A stretch of 64,000 bases of DNA from Achromobacter insolitus (GTDB lineage Bacteria > Pseudomonadota > Gammaproteobacteria > Burkholderiales > Burkholderiaceae_B). The translations under genes were made by a program, and so were the position numbers. The notes below the pieces were generated by a model. That model saw nothing but the letters and a program-made list of their open reading frames with translations. It was not told where the DNA came from and did not search any database. The DNA is taken from NCBI RefSeq assembly GCF_002209555.1, contig NZ_NJIF01000006.1, forward strand, positions 124,001 through 188,000, given 5' to 3'. The stretch's first letter is position 1, and each line of letters starts with the position of its first letter. Positions 25,324-34,596 of the stretch are shown one piece after another.

Positions 25324-25947
25324 ATGTTGAATCTATACACCGATAGTTCGCCGAATGGCTACAAGGCAACGATTGCCCTGGAGGAACTGGGGCTGCCTTA
25401 CCGCCTGCATCATGTGCGCATCGCCGAGGGCGATCACCGCCGGCCGGAATTCCTTGCGCTGAACCCGCATGGCCGCATCCCCGCCCTGACCGACGAAGAC
25501 ACCGGCGTCGTGCTTTTCGAGTCGGCGGCGATCCTGCTGTATCTCGCGGAAAAGACCGGGAAGCTGCTTCCCGCCGACACCCTGGGCAGGTGGGAAGCGA
25601 TCAAGTGGCTGCAATTCCATTCTTGCAGCGTCGGCCCCATCATCGGACAGCGCGTGCATTTCGACGTGTTCGACAAGTCCGGCAACGCCGCCGCAATCGA
25701 ACGCTACCGGCGCCTGACCGACGACGCACTGGCGGTGCTGGACCACCGCCTGGCTGAACACCACTATCTGGCTGGCGACACGTACTCCATCGCCGACATT
25801 GCGCATTTCGGCTGGAGCCATATCGCGCGGGTGATCGATTTCGACTTCAGCCATCACCGGCACTTGAGCGCATGGCACGAACGCGTGGCCGCCCGCCCCG
25901 CCGTCAGCCGGGGCATCACCCTGCCCGCGGCGGCAACCGGCGCGTGA
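25324..25947 (+). CDS. Glutathione S-transferase family protein
   Basis: A 207-residue GST. The thioredoxin-fold half (residues 1-80) has the active-site region YTDSSPNGYKATIALEELGL, the cis-proline segment GRIPAL and the glutathione-binding ESAAILLYLAEKTG. The helical half follows. Sequence style is like YfcG/YghU-type GSTs, which act on disulfides. It is the first gene after the LysR operator region and 20 bp upstream of an LLM oxidoreductase. Confidence 0.92.
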   Translation: MLNLYTDSSPNGYKATIALEELGLPYRLHHVRIAEGDHRRPEFLALNPHGRIPALTDEDTGVVLFESAAILLYLAEKTGKLLPADTLGRWEAIKWLQFHSCSVGPIIGQRVHFDVFDKSGNAAAIERYRRLTDDALAVLDHRLAEHHYLAGDTYSIADIAHFGWSHIARVIDFDFSHHRHLSAWHERVAARPAVSRGITLPAAATGA

Positions 25948-25967
25948 CGACCAGAAGGACACCCGGC

Positions 25968-27005
25968 ATGGATACCACTCAATCGCGCCTGGACACAGCG
26001 GGCGCATCGTATTTCGCGTTTTCCGCCCATCCCGGCTATCGGCGCATGTTCGCGCCCGGCCGCCTGACACTGGGCATCTTCCTGCCACTGCGCTTCTTTG
26101 AAGGCAGCATGGCGGTGCTCGCAGGCCAGGCGGAACTGGTGAAGCAGATCGATCGGCAGGAGTTTGCCGCCGTGTGGGTGCGCGACGTGCCCTTGTTCTC
26201 GCCGTCATTCGGGGATGCGGGACAAGTGTTCGATCCGTTCACGTACCTGGCGTTTCTGGCGGGACACACAAAAAAGATCGCGTTGGCGACAGGCAGCGCC
26301 ATCTTTGCCCTGCGCCACCCCATCGACCTGGCCAAGGCGTCGAATACCATCGACCAGCTGTCGGGCGGCAGGCTGGTGCTGGGAGTGGCGTCGGGAGACC
26401 GGCCGGTCGAATTTCCCGCTTACGGGCTGGAACATGACGAACGCGGCGCGCGTTTCGCCGCGGCGGTGGCGTACTTTCGCCAGTTGATGCGGCCCGGCCC
26501 GCTGGAAATCGATTCGCCGCTGGGACGCTTCAACCGCGCGGAGTTTCTGCCCAAGCCCGCCGCTGGCGTCATTCCGGTGATCGTGACCGGCTCGTCGGGG
26601 CAGCCGCTATCGTGGATCGCCGAACATGCCGATGGCTGGCTGACCTATCCCGATGCCACGCATACGCCCCAGGGGCCGCAACGCCTGGCGGAAAAAATCC
26701 GTGCCTGGCGCGCCTTGATACCCGACGGGGGCTTCCGGCCGCACATGACCAATGAGTGGCTGGATCTGACGGACGACCCGGACCATCCGCGCACGCCGTT
26801 GCACAACGGATTCGTGCTGCGCACGGGTAGAAAGGGTCTGATCGCCTTGCTGGAGGAATGGCAGGCGGCCGGCGTCAACCACGCCGCCCTCGGCATCCAG
26901 TTCTCGCAGCGGCCCCCGGCAGAAGTGCTGCAAGAACTGGCGGAGGAAGTGCTTCCGCTTTTTCCTTCACACCCGGGCCCGCCCACGCTGCCGGCCTCGT
27001 GGTAG
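25968..27005 (+). CDS. LLM class flavin-dependent oxidoreductase
   Basis: A 345-residue luciferase-like monooxygenase, probably using F420 or FMN; in beta-proteobacteria FMN is the usual choice. Visible are LTLGIFLPLRFFEGSMAVLA, an ATGSAIFALRHPIDLAKASN segment and SGGRLVLGVASGDRP. The ATG at 25968 was chosen because the family similarity starts there and the GST stop lies 20 bp upstream. It is cotranscribed with the GST and likely under the divergent LysR. The substrate is unknown. Confidence 0.88.
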   Translation: MDTTQSRLDTAGASYFAFSAHPGYRRMFAPGRLTLGIFLPLRFFEGSMAVLAGQAELVKQIDRQEFAAVWVRDVPLFSPSFGDAGQVFDPFTYLAFLAGHTKKIALATGSAIFALRHPIDLAKASNTIDQLSGGRLVLGVASGDRPVEFPAYGLEHDERGARFAAAVAYFRQLMRPGPLEIDSPLGRFNRAEFLPKPAAGVIPVIVTGSSGQPLSWIAEHADGWLTYPDATHTPQGPQRLAEKIRAWRALIPDGGFRPHMTNEWLDLTDDPDHPRTPLHNGFVLRTGRKGLIALLEEWQAAGVNHAALGIQFSQRPPAEVLQELAEEVLPLFPSHPGPPTLPASW

Positions 27006-27076
27006 CGACGCACGGCCGCAAGCCATGAACGGGGGCCGCTACGCTATCCTTGACGGTTTTCATCCCGAAGCCCGCC

Positions 27077-28291
27077 ATGGCGCAGCCCTCCGCCCGCATA
27101 CTTGAAGGAACCATCCACCAGATCCGGCTCGCCGTGCCCGTCGTGCGGCGCGATGCTTTCCTGCGCATCGGGACAGACAGCGTCATCGCCGCCGGACTCG
27201 AAGCGTCACAGATCAACCAGCTGCAGCGCATGCATGAGCAGGGGATCCCGCTGCGCGTCGGCGTGATGGACGGCAATGACGGCCAGCTCGTCTTCTCCTG
27301 GGCTGTTCCCGCAAGCGGGGAGCCCATTCCACCCCGCTACTACCAATCGTTGAAACGGCGAGGATGGCGCGAGGTTGCCATCGGCACGGCGGTGGGCGCG
27401 GCATTCCTCTGGCTGGCGTGGCTGCTTGGCATCGGCAGCCTCACGCGGGTGTTCTTGATGGTCTTCGCCCTGGTCGTCGCCCTGGTGGCGTTGATGGTGG
27501 CCGGGTCTGCTTTGCATGGTCTTTGGCACAACCGCCGCGACCGCCCGCTGATCCTGGCAAGCGAAGCGCTGTTCGATCCCCGGCGCAAGCCCAAAGCCGC
27601 CACCGCGGGCCCGCCGCCCAAAAGGCCACGGCTAGAGCCGCTGTCGCAAGAGGACGCTGGCGAGCCGCCCATCGCGCAGGTGCGGGGCCATATTTCAGGC
27701 CTTACGCACGAAACGCGGCAGGTCCACAAAGGGCCCAACTATGGCATCTATCGCTATACGGTCAATGGCGAGAACTTTGTGCTGCTCGCCCAGGAATCCT
27801 TCGGTGACGCGCTACCCTTCCTGGCCGAGGATGACCGCGTCGACATGGCGGTGCGCGCGGCCCCGGCCCATGACGGCCAGCGCGTCGTTTATGCGCTGCG
27901 TAATCTTGAAGACGGCCGTTGCTACATGTGCCACCGCTTCCATGGCGGCGAGCAAGGCAAGGACACGCCCATCCGCGTCGGCATGTCCCAGCGCGCGCGC
28001 CTGCTCAAGTTGATGGGCGGACTGATGCTGACAGCCTGGCTGTTGGTGGTCGGCCTGCAGTACTTCGCCGGCGCGGACGATCGGTCGTCACAGGATTTTC
28101 CGGAATTGGCCACGTTCCTGCTGGTGGCTTTCTTGGTCGTCTGGATGGCTTTTGCCCTGCCTCTGCTGTGGCTGGACACGCGCTGGCGCATGGGCAAGCC
28201 CACGCGGCGCCAGCGGTTCACGCAACGGATCTATGCGCTTCTGCAACTGGGCACGCCTTTCGCGCCATCGCAACGCGTCGAAGACGTGTAG
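27077..28291 (+). CDS. Uncharacterised membrane protein
   Basis: A 404-residue protein I do not recognise. Four hydrophobic segments form two pairs: about residues 98-117 and 123-148, then about 309-330 and 344-365. Between the pairs is a soluble region of about 160 residues that includes a short VTHETRQVHKGPNYGIYRYT-like stretch and a CYMCHRFH motif with two cysteines three residues apart. The start ATG at 27077 lacks a strong ribosome site; a TTG at 27050 is the alternative. It is convergent with a second unknown membrane protein. Confidence 0.65.
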   Translation: MAQPSARILEGTIHQIRLAVPVVRRDAFLRIGTDSVIAAGLEASQINQLQRMHEQGIPLRVGVMDGNDGQLVFSWAVPASGEPIPPRYYQSLKRRGWREVAIGTAVGAAFLWLAWLLGIGSLTRVFLMVFALVVALVALMVAGSALHGLWHNRRDRPLILASEALFDPRRKPKAATAGPPPKRPRLEPLSQEDAGEPPIAQVRGHISGLTHETRQVHKGPNYGIYRYTVNGENFVLLAQESFGDALPFLAEDDRVDMAVRAAPAHDGQRVVYALRNLEDGRCYMCHRFHGGEQGKDTPIRVGMSQRARLLKLMGGLMLTAWLLVVGLQYFAGADDRSSQDFPELATFLLVAFLVVWMAFALPLLWLDTRWRMGKPTRRQRFTQRIYALLQLGTPFAPSQRVEDV

Positions 28292-28303
28292 CGCGCGCTG
28301 GCC

Positions 28304-29551
28304 TCAGTTATCCAGCAACTTCACGGTTTGCGGGTTGTAGCCGAAGTATGCGCCGCCGCAGCCCGTATAGGCTTGCGCCGCGGCGGGCAATCCGGTGGCG
28401 CGTACGAAGAGTTCTCCTCGCGCGCGGATCTCCTTGTAGCGCTCGGCCGCCACCGTTCCGTCAGGCAGGAAATACAGACGCACGCGCAACAGGCCTTTGT
28501 CCGGATCTTTTTTGCTCGCCGCAGTGAAGGCTGGCACGGTAATCGTCGCCTCGCGCCAGGCCCCGGGCGTCTCGATCGTCTGCCAACGTACCCGCACGGG
28601 TTGATCCAGATCCAGCAAGACCGGGCTGCCACCGCGCATGGGGTCGCAAGGCCGGGACAATAGGCTGCGCGCGGCGTACGAACCCATGTCGTAGGACTGG
28701 CCGTTGATCTCCACCCTGGCGATCGTCTGCTGCGTGAGATTCTCCAGGCCGAACAGGGCCAAGCCGGGAATGCCGGCAGCCTCCATCTGGCTCTCGGTCG
28801 TGCCGGCAAAGCGCGCGATGCCCGGCGCGACCTCGACGTGGTCCGCATAGTGGTAGTACTGATAGACCACCAGCGCGGCCTCGCCGTACGCAAACGCCGA
28901 AGGCAGCTTGCCCAGATCCGGATACGGCAGCCGGCGCAGCGGCAGGGAAGCGGCGGGCTCTCCATCCTGGCTGGAATACACGTAGCGATCCACGCCATCT
29001 CGCAGGCGCGCGCCCACGTAGGGGAACAGGTCGCCAGACGCGGATCCGGGGTTCGGATAGCGGTGAAGGTTCAGGAACATGCGTTGCTCAGCCGATGCGG
29101 GTTCCAGATACCGCGATGCGCCGGAAGATATGCTCCCGCCGCGCATGTCCGGCCAGATGCCATGGCCGCTCAGGTTGACGTGCGTTTCCTGGATCGCGGG
29201 GTTCGATTCCCGGAAGCTGTCCTGCCGGCTCCGCTCGATGGAGTCGCTGATGGGCACGATGGAAAGCGCGGACAACGCAGGCAGGAACAGCAGCGCATGG
29301 ACGCGCCCCGGCACTCGCCCCTTGTCGCGCACCATGTACACGATCCAGCAGAGCGCCAACAACACCGCCAGCGGTCCGCCCAGGATCACCCCGTAGCTCA
29401 GCAGCGCCTGCGCCCCCCAACCCAGGTTGTCGGCGGACACGAACACGATGCCCAGGAATGCGAGCAGGCTCGCCAGCAGGAGCGAGACCGCGATGCCAAA
29501 CCAATAATCCCGGAACTTCTTCAACTGGATCGTCCTCGTCGGTTGCGACAT
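28304..29551 (-). CDS. Uncharacterised membrane-anchored protein
   Basis: A 415-residue protein of unknown function. Three N-terminal hydrophobic segments lie at about residues 16-37, 48-72 and 84-100. The rest appears soluble and probably periplasmic (residues about 105-415), with tyrosine-rich stretches and a C-terminal PDGTVAAERYKEIRARGELF. The ATG at 29551 (MSQPTRTIQLKKF) is preferred over 29581. It faces the unknown membrane gene at 27077-28291 with only 12 bp between stops; the two share a soluble domain next to membrane helices but no obvious sequence similarity. Confidence 0.6.
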   Translation of the reverse strand: MSQPTRTIQLKKFRDYWFGIAVSLLLASLLAFLGIVFVSADNLGWGAQALLSYGVILGGPLAVLLALCWIVYMVRDKGRVPGRVHALLFLPALSALSIVPISDSIERSRQDSFRESNPAIQETHVNLSGHGIWPDMRGGSISSGASRYLEPASAEQRMFLNLHRYPNPGSASGDLFPYVGARLRDGVDRYVYSSQDGEPAASLPLRRLPYPDLGKLPSAFAYGEAALVVYQYYHYADHVEVAPGIARFAGTTESQMEAAGIPGLALFGLENLTQQTIARVEINGQSYDMGSYAARSLLSRPCDPMRGGSPVLLDLDQPVRVRWQTIETPGAWREATITVPAFTAASKKDPDKGLLRVRLYFLPDGTVAAERYKEIRARGELFVRATGLPAAAQAYTGCGGAYFGYNPQTVKLLDN

Positions 29552-29686
29552 GGCCGAGTGTAGACGGTCAGGGCGTCGCATGGCATACGGCCGCCATGAG
29601 CCGGGTCCGGGAATTCCAGCTTGCGATAGTTCACGGCCTGGGCGATGCTAGGTCTCACCTCACGCGTTTCCGCCCGGAGCCCCATC

Positions 29687-30346
29687 ATGTCGCTTGCGCT
29701 TTACGGCCACCCGTTCTCCTCTTACACACAGAAGGTGTTGATCGCGCTGTACGAAAACGGCACCCCGTTCGAGTTCCGCTGCATCGGTCCCGAAACCCCG
29801 CAGCACGCGGCGGAATGGCTGCGCCGCTGGCCCTTGCACAAGTTTCCCTTGCTGGAGGACGGGGACCGCAATATCGCCGAGACCAGCATCATCATCGAAC
29901 ATCTGCAACTGGAACATCCCGGACCGCAGCGCTTGCTGCCCGCCGAGCCCAAGGCGGCGCTGGAAGTGCGCTTCCTGGACCGGTTCTTCGACCTGCACGT
30001 CATGAACTGGACGCAGCATGCGGTGGGCGGCGCGCTCTCCGGCGACGAAGCCAAGCGCCGCGAAGCGCTGGCGCTGGCCGTGGAAAAGCTGGAGGTCGCC
30101 TATGCCTGGCTGGAAACCCATCTGGCCGGCAAGGCCTGGGCGGCTGGCGAAGCCTTCACACTGGCGGACTGCGCCGCCGCGCCCTCGCTCTTCTATGGCG
30201 ACTGGACGCATCGCATTGCCGAGACGTATCCGGTGTTGCGCGCCTATCGGGCGCGCCTGTTGGCACGCCCCTCGTTCGCGCGCGCGGTGGAAGAAGCGCG
30301 GCCTTATCGGCCGCTGTTTCCATTAGGCGCGCCGGACCGGGATTGA
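29687..30346 (+). CDS. Glutathione S-transferase family protein
   Basis: A 219-residue GST. The N-terminal thioredoxin-like half contains YGHPFSSYTQKVLIALYENG, HKFPLLEDGDR with the cis-proline, and AETSIIIEHL. The helical domain ends near the C-terminal RPSFARAVEEARPYRPLFPL. The ATG at 29687 has GGAG 8 nt upstream. It is a single gene, separated from the membrane protein to the left by a 135-bp divergent gap. Confidence 0.9.
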   Translation: MSLALYGHPFSSYTQKVLIALYENGTPFEFRCIGPETPQHAAEWLRRWPLHKFPLLEDGDRNIAETSIIIEHLQLEHPGPQRLLPAEPKAALEVRFLDRFFDLHVMNWTQHAVGGALSGDEAKRREALALAVEKLEVAYAWLETHLAGKAWAAGEAFTLADCAAAPSLFYGDWTHRIAETYPVLRAYRARLLARPSFARAVEEARPYRPLFPLGAPDRD

Positions 30347-30381
30347 ATCCAGTCCTGGATCCGTAATGGACCCGTCGGACG

Positions 30382-31128
30382 TCACTCATTGCCCGCGGCC
30401 ATGTCCCATACCTTCTGCGCAATGGGATTCTTCTGTTCCTCGATGATGTGCGCCATCAAGCCCACCGAGCGGCCGATCATCGTCAGCGCCTTGCCCAGTT
30501 CAGGCGTCAGGCCCATGTCCAGGACGATGGCGCCCTTGGCCCCCGTGGCATTCAGTGGAATCTTGCGACCCGACTGCCGGGCGGCCGCGGCCGCCAGTTC
30601 CACGGCAAAGCGCGAGTAGTTGCCGTAATAGCCGCAGTCCTTGGCGATCTCGAACATCTTCTCGCAACGAGGATCGCCGTCCACGTGTATCGGGTGCCCG
30701 ACGCCGGGAATCTTGCGTTTGGCCGCCTTGTTGGCCTTGACGCATTCTTCGGCGTAATGGCGCAGCTCCTCATCCGTGTAGCGGTCCTGCTTAGGCAGCG
30801 CGTCGCGCAAAAAGCGCGCCGCGTATTCGATCACGCCCAGAAAGCGGCTCCCGGCGCCCAGCAGCCCGGCTGCCAGTGCGCCTTGCATGGCCTCGGGCGC
30901 GCCGTGCAGGGTCAACCGGGCCGACAGGGCGCTGGGCGTGAGGCCATGGTCGGTGGCGCTGACCAGGAACAAGTTGAGCATGGTCTTGAGCTGGGGCGTG
31001 GGGAACTCGCCCAGCAGCTCCAGGGCCAGCACGTCGATGAAGTCGCGCTTGAACAGGTCGTGCACCAGGTCATGGCCACGCACCAGAATGGTATGGGCGT
31101 CGCCGCCTCCGATCTTGCTGTCGAACAT
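30382..31128 (-). CDS. Citryl-CoA lyase / short citrate synthase-like protein
   Basis: A 248-residue protein of the citrate synthase fold, much shorter than citrate synthase (about 430). GVGHPIH carries the substrate-binding histidine of the family. Such short forms are called citryl-CoA lyases or acyl-CoA lyases and split a 3-hydroxy-3-carboxyacyl-CoA into acetyl-CoA and an oxoacid. It is the last gene of the seven-gene leftward operon that starts with Fe-ADH, so it would do the final cleavage. The exact substrate is unknown. Confidence 0.82.
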   Translation of the reverse strand: MFDSKIGGGDAHTILVRGHDLVHDLFKRDFIDVLALELLGEFPTPQLKTMLNLFLVSATDHGLTPSALSARLTLHGAPEAMQGALAAGLLGAGSRFLGVIEYAARFLRDALPKQDRYTDEELRHYAEECVKANKAAKRKIPGVGHPIHVDGDPRCEKMFEIAKDCGYYGNYSRFAVELAAAAARQSGRKIPLNATGAKGAIVLDMGLTPELGKALTMIGRSVGLMAHIIEEQKNPIAQKVWDMAAGNE

Positions 31129-31160
31129 CTGAAATCTCCGTGAACTTTTTGGGCGGTCTG

Positions 31161-33296
31161 CTATTCAATGACGGCGTCCAGGGCCACCACGCCCCTGCCT
31201 TCGTCCAGCACGACCAGCGGGTTGACCTCCAGCGATTGCACGCCGTCTCCCAGGGCGCTGAACAAGGCGGCGATGCGCCGCACGGCGTCCACCAGAGCCT
31301 GCCTGTCGCGCGCCGGCAGGCCGCGATGGCTGGCCAGGCGCTTTGCAATGCGCGCCCGGTCAAGCGCGCGTTCGATCTGGGCGCGACTGGCAGGAAGATG
31401 GCAGCGCGCCACGTCGGCCTCCACCTCCACCCACACGCCTCCCGCGCCCACCGTCAGCACCGGACCGAAGACCTCGTCCCGATGCAGGCCCACCAGCATT
31501 TCCACGCCATCCACCACCATTTCCGACACGAGCACGCCGTGGATGGCCGCGGACGGCACCTTATGCCGCGCCGCATTCGAGAGGATGCGTTCAAAGGCGC
31601 CACGGACCTCGGTTTCATCGCGCAGCCCCAACTGCACTCCGCCGATCTCGCTCTTGTGCAGCACGCCGTCCGCCACCAGCTTCAGCGCCACGGGAAAGCC
31701 GATGGCACGCGCTGCGGCAGCCGCCGCGTCGGCGGTGGCTGCCTGGGATTCCCGCGGCGAACGCACTCCGTACTGGCCCAGCAGCGCCTTGGCCTGCGCC
31801 TCGTTGCAGGGGAACTGGATAGCGGGCGCCGCGACTGGCAGCCCCGCAGGCGGGGCATCCTGGGCGTCGTCCCGGCCCTGCTCCGCGTACCCGCTGACGC
31901 GCTTGAGCGCCAGCATTGCATTGCGCAAGCTGTAGAAAGGCGCGAAGCCCTCCTCGATGAGCAGATCGTGGGCCGGCCCGCGCCGGCTGCTCATCCAGAC
32001 GGGCACGAAAGCCTTGGCGCCGCCTTGCGCAACGGCCAGCATGTTGCGCACCAGGCCCTCGGTGCTGGCCGAATAGTTGGAGGTAATGGGATAAAGCACC
32101 GCGTCAACGCCGGGATCCGCGAACAGCGGCGCCAGGCAGCGCCGGGCCAGGTCCGGATCCACCAGCGCCTTGGTGGTCAGGTCCACCGGATTGCTCAGGG
32201 CAGCATAGGCAGGCGCATGGCGCGCCATTTCAGCCACCGTGCCATCGGCCAGCACCGCCATGGCCAGGCCGGCTTCGCCCACCTTATCGGCGGACAACAC
32301 GCCCGCGCCGCCCGACGACGAATACACGCAGATGTTGCGCAGGCTGCGCACCCCCACCCGCGACATCAGGCTGGCCACATCCAACAGCTCGTCCAGGTCC
32401 TCCACGCGGATGACGCCGTACTGCGAGAACACTGCATCGTTGACAGCATCTTCGCCCGCCAGCGATGCGGTGTGCGACTGCGCCGCCTTCTTGCCGAAAT
32501 CCGAGCGGCCGATCTTCAACGCGATCAACGGCTTGCCCGCTCGGCGCGCGGCGGCCGCGGCCGCGATGAAACGGGGGCCGCTGCGTATGCCTTCCATGAC
32601 TGCGCAGATCAGGTCGGTGCCGGGGTCCTGCGCCAGCCAATTGATGAAATCAGCGCTGTCGAGGTCCAGCTCATTGCCAGTGGAAAACCAGCGCGAAAAA
32701 CACACGCCGCGCTCATTGCCCTGCATCAGCGACCGGCCCAGTCCGCCCCCTTGCGTCACCAGGCCGATGCGCGAGAGCCTGCCCGTCCTGCCGTCGTTGC
32801 GAAATTCAGTGGAGAAGGTCAGGCCCAGGCGTGGCGCCAACATGGTCATGCCCGCGCAGTTGGGCCCGTACAGGCGCATGCCGCTACCCTGGGCCACGGC
32901 CAGCATCTCGGCCTCGACCGTGCGCCCCGCGACGCCAAGCTCGGCGAACCCGCCCGTGAACACGATGACGTAGCGCACGCCCTTCTCTGCGCAGGCGCGC
33001 AGCGTGGCAACGGCGGACTCGGCCGGCACCAGCAGCAAGGCCACATCGATGCCCTGGACCGGCACCGCCGCCACGCTGGCGTGCAAGGGCTTGCCGAAAA
33101 GCTCTCCGCCCTTGGGATTGACCAGATGCACCTCGCCGTCGAAATCCGAATGCTCCAGCACGTTGACCACCGTGGTGTGGCCCAGCGTGCCCGGCGTGGT
33201 GGACGCGCCCACGATCATGACCGACCGCGGCTGCGTCAGCGCCACGAGATCGTCGAAACGGACGTCGGGATCGAACTGGGACGGACTCACGCTCAT
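31161..33296 (-). CDS. ADP-forming acyl-CoA synthetase (ATP-grasp, NDP-forming)
   Basis: A 711-residue fused acyl-CoA synthetase. The CoA-binding half (residues about 10-140) begins LTQPRSVMIVGASTTPGTLG. The ligase domain contains SHTASLAGEDAVNDAVFSQY, with the histidine that is phosphorylated in this family. The C-terminal third is an ATP-grasp domain (PVALKLVADGVLHKSEIGGV). It would activate an acid to its CoA ester with ATP. The ATG at 33296 overlaps the MaoC stop by 4 bp (ATGA); the frame to 33332 is less likely. Confidence 0.9.
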   Translation of the reverse strand: MSVSPSQFDPDVRFDDLVALTQPRSVMIVGASTTPGTLGHTTVVNVLEHSDFDGEVHLVNPKGGELFGKPLHASVAAVPVQGIDVALLLVPAESAVATLRACAEKGVRYVIVFTGGFAELGVAGRTVEAEMLAVAQGSGMRLYGPNCAGMTMLAPRLGLTFSTEFRNDGRTGRLSRIGLVTQGGGLGRSLMQGNERGVCFSRWFSTGNELDLDSADFINWLAQDPGTDLICAVMEGIRSGPRFIAAAAAARRAGKPLIALKIGRSDFGKKAAQSHTASLAGEDAVNDAVFSQYGVIRVEDLDELLDVASLMSRVGVRSLRNICVYSSSGGAGVLSADKVGEAGLAMAVLADGTVAEMARHAPAYAALSNPVDLTTKALVDPDLARRCLAPLFADPGVDAVLYPITSNYSASTEGLVRNMLAVAQGGAKAFVPVWMSSRRGPAHDLLIEEGFAPFYSLRNAMLALKRVSGYAEQGRDDAQDAPPAGLPVAAPAIQFPCNEAQAKALLGQYGVRSPRESQAATADAAAAAARAIGFPVALKLVADGVLHKSEIGGVQLGLRDETEVRGAFERILSNAARHKVPSAAIHGVLVSEMVVDGVEMLVGLHRDEVFGPVLTVGAGGVWVEVEADVARCHLPASRAQIERALDRARIAKRLASHRGLPARDRQALVDAVRRIAALFSALGDGVQSLEVNPLVVLDEGRGVVALDAVIE

Positions 33297-33790
33297 TTCG
33301 CCTCCTGCCGGCATTTCATCAGGGTGGTCCATTCCGACTCCACCACGATCTCGCCATTCTGGTTCTTGACCGTGCGCAGCATGGTCACGCGGCCCGTGCC
33401 GGGACGTTTCTGCGACAGCGCCTTTTCGCCGATGCTCAGTTCGACGTGGATGGTGTCGCCGATAAGCACAGGCTTACGCCACTGGCAACGCAGTTCCGTC
33501 AAGGCCAGGCGGGTACCATCCATCAAGCGGTACACGGGCATGCGAGTGGTCAGCCCCGAGGCGATGGCCAGGGTCAGCATGCCGTGGGCGGCGCGCTGGC
33601 CGAAGGGATGGCTGGCGGCGAACACCGCGTCCGTATGCAGCGCGTTGTAGTCGCCGGACAAGCCGGCAAATTGCACCACGTCGGCTTCGGTGACCGTGCG
33701 GCGCGGGCTTTCCCAGCACTGCCCGGAAGCCAGATCCTCGAAGTACAGGCGACGGCCCAGATGCTCGTCCAGATCGAATGGCGTGCTCAT
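33293..33790 (-). CDS. MaoC family hydratase
   Basis: A 165-residue hot-dog-fold hydratase that begins MSTPFDLDEHLGRRLYFEDL. It has the full hydratase motif GLSGDYNALHTDAVFAASHP with D and H of the active site. It overlaps the SDR stop and the acyl-CoA synthetase start by 4 bp each (ATGA twice), so translation is coupled across three genes. Expected role: hydration of an enoyl-CoA made by the acyl-CoA dehydrogenase. Confidence 0.9.
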   Translation of the reverse strand: MSTPFDLDEHLGRRLYFEDLASGQCWESPRRTVTEADVVQFAGLSGDYNALHTDAVFAASHPFGQRAAHGMLTLAIASGLTTRMPVYRLMDGTRLALTELRCQWRKPVLIGDTIHVELSIGEKALSQKRPGTGRVTMLRTVKNQNGEIVVESEWTTLMKCRQEAK

Positions 33791-34536
33791 GCGTAGCGTC
33801 CTCCGGTTACGTGCACGGTCTCGCCCGTGGTGAAGCCGGCCAGCCGGGACGCCAGGAAGGCAACCGTGGCGGCCACGTCCGCGGGGTCTCCCAGGCGGCC
33901 GACCGGCGTGTTGGTCTTGGCGCGTTCGGTCAGCTCTTGGTAGTCGGGCCGCTTCTGCATGCGCGGAGTCGAAATGACGCCGGGGGCAACCGCATTGGCG
34001 GTAATGCCGAACTTGCCGGATTCCAGCGCCAGCGACCGCGTGAAGCCGATCAGGCCGGCCTTGGCGGCCGAATAATTGGTCTGCCCGGGATTGCCCAGGT
34101 GAGCGCGCGAAGCAATATTGATGACGCGGCCAAAGCGCTGTTCCATCATCAGCGGCAGGACCGCCCGCGAGCAATGGAAGGCCCCCTGCAGCGTCACGTC
34201 CAGCACCGCGTGCCAATCTTCCTCGGACATCTTGGTCAGATAGCGGTCGCGCGCGAAACCCGCGTTGTTGACCAGGATGTCGACCTTTTTCCAGCGCTCT
34301 ACCGCCTGCTGCACGGCTTGGCCCACATCGTCCTTGTTCGTCACGTCGGCGCGCACGCCCAGCACCTGACCGCCCAGGGCCGACAATTCCTCGCAGGCGG
34401 ATTCGATCGCCGCTTCATTGGCGTCGCACACCACCACGTTGCAGCCTTCCTGCACGAAGCGCCTGGCCATTGCCATGCCCAGCGTGCCCGCGCCGCCCGT
34501 AATGAATGCGGTGCAACCGTTCAATTCCAGATCCAT
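33787..34536 (-). CDS. Short-chain dehydrogenase/reductase (FabG-like)
   Basis: A 249-residue classical SDR. TGGAGTLGMAMA forms the cofactor loop, NNAGFARD is the central segment, and the catalytic set is in INIASRAHLGNPGQTNYSAA (S, Y) followed by K of AAKAG. The ATG at 34536 begins MDLELNGCTAFITGG; a longer frame to 34560 is possible. Likely role: oxidation of the 3-hydroxyacyl-CoA made by the MaoC hydratase, to which it is translationally coupled. Confidence 0.92.
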   Translation of the reverse strand: MDLELNGCTAFITGGAGTLGMAMARRFVQEGCNVVVCDANEAAIESACEELSALGGQVLGVRADVTNKDDVGQAVQQAVERWKKVDILVNNAGFARDRYLTKMSEEDWHAVLDVTLQGAFHCSRAVLPLMMEQRFGRVINIASRAHLGNPGQTNYSAAKAGLIGFTRSLALESGKFGITANAVAPGVISTPRMQKRPDYQELTERAKTNTPVGRLGDPADVAATVAFLASRLAGFTTGETVHVTGGRYA

Positions 34537-34596
34537 GATGCCATTCCATTCAAGTTTCAATGTTCCTGCCGCGCGCGGCCCGGCTGGGCCCGGCGG

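Noticed and set aside
31140..33650. Open plus-strand frame of over 800 codons across the acyl-CoA synthetase gene
   Set aside because: Antisense shadow of a clear synthetase gene, with no recognisable domain.
33293..34216. A fused frame joining an extra 140 codons to the MaoC hydratase
   Set aside because: The extra part is the SDR gene read in the wrong frame; the MaoC gene starts at 33790 with an ATGA overlap.
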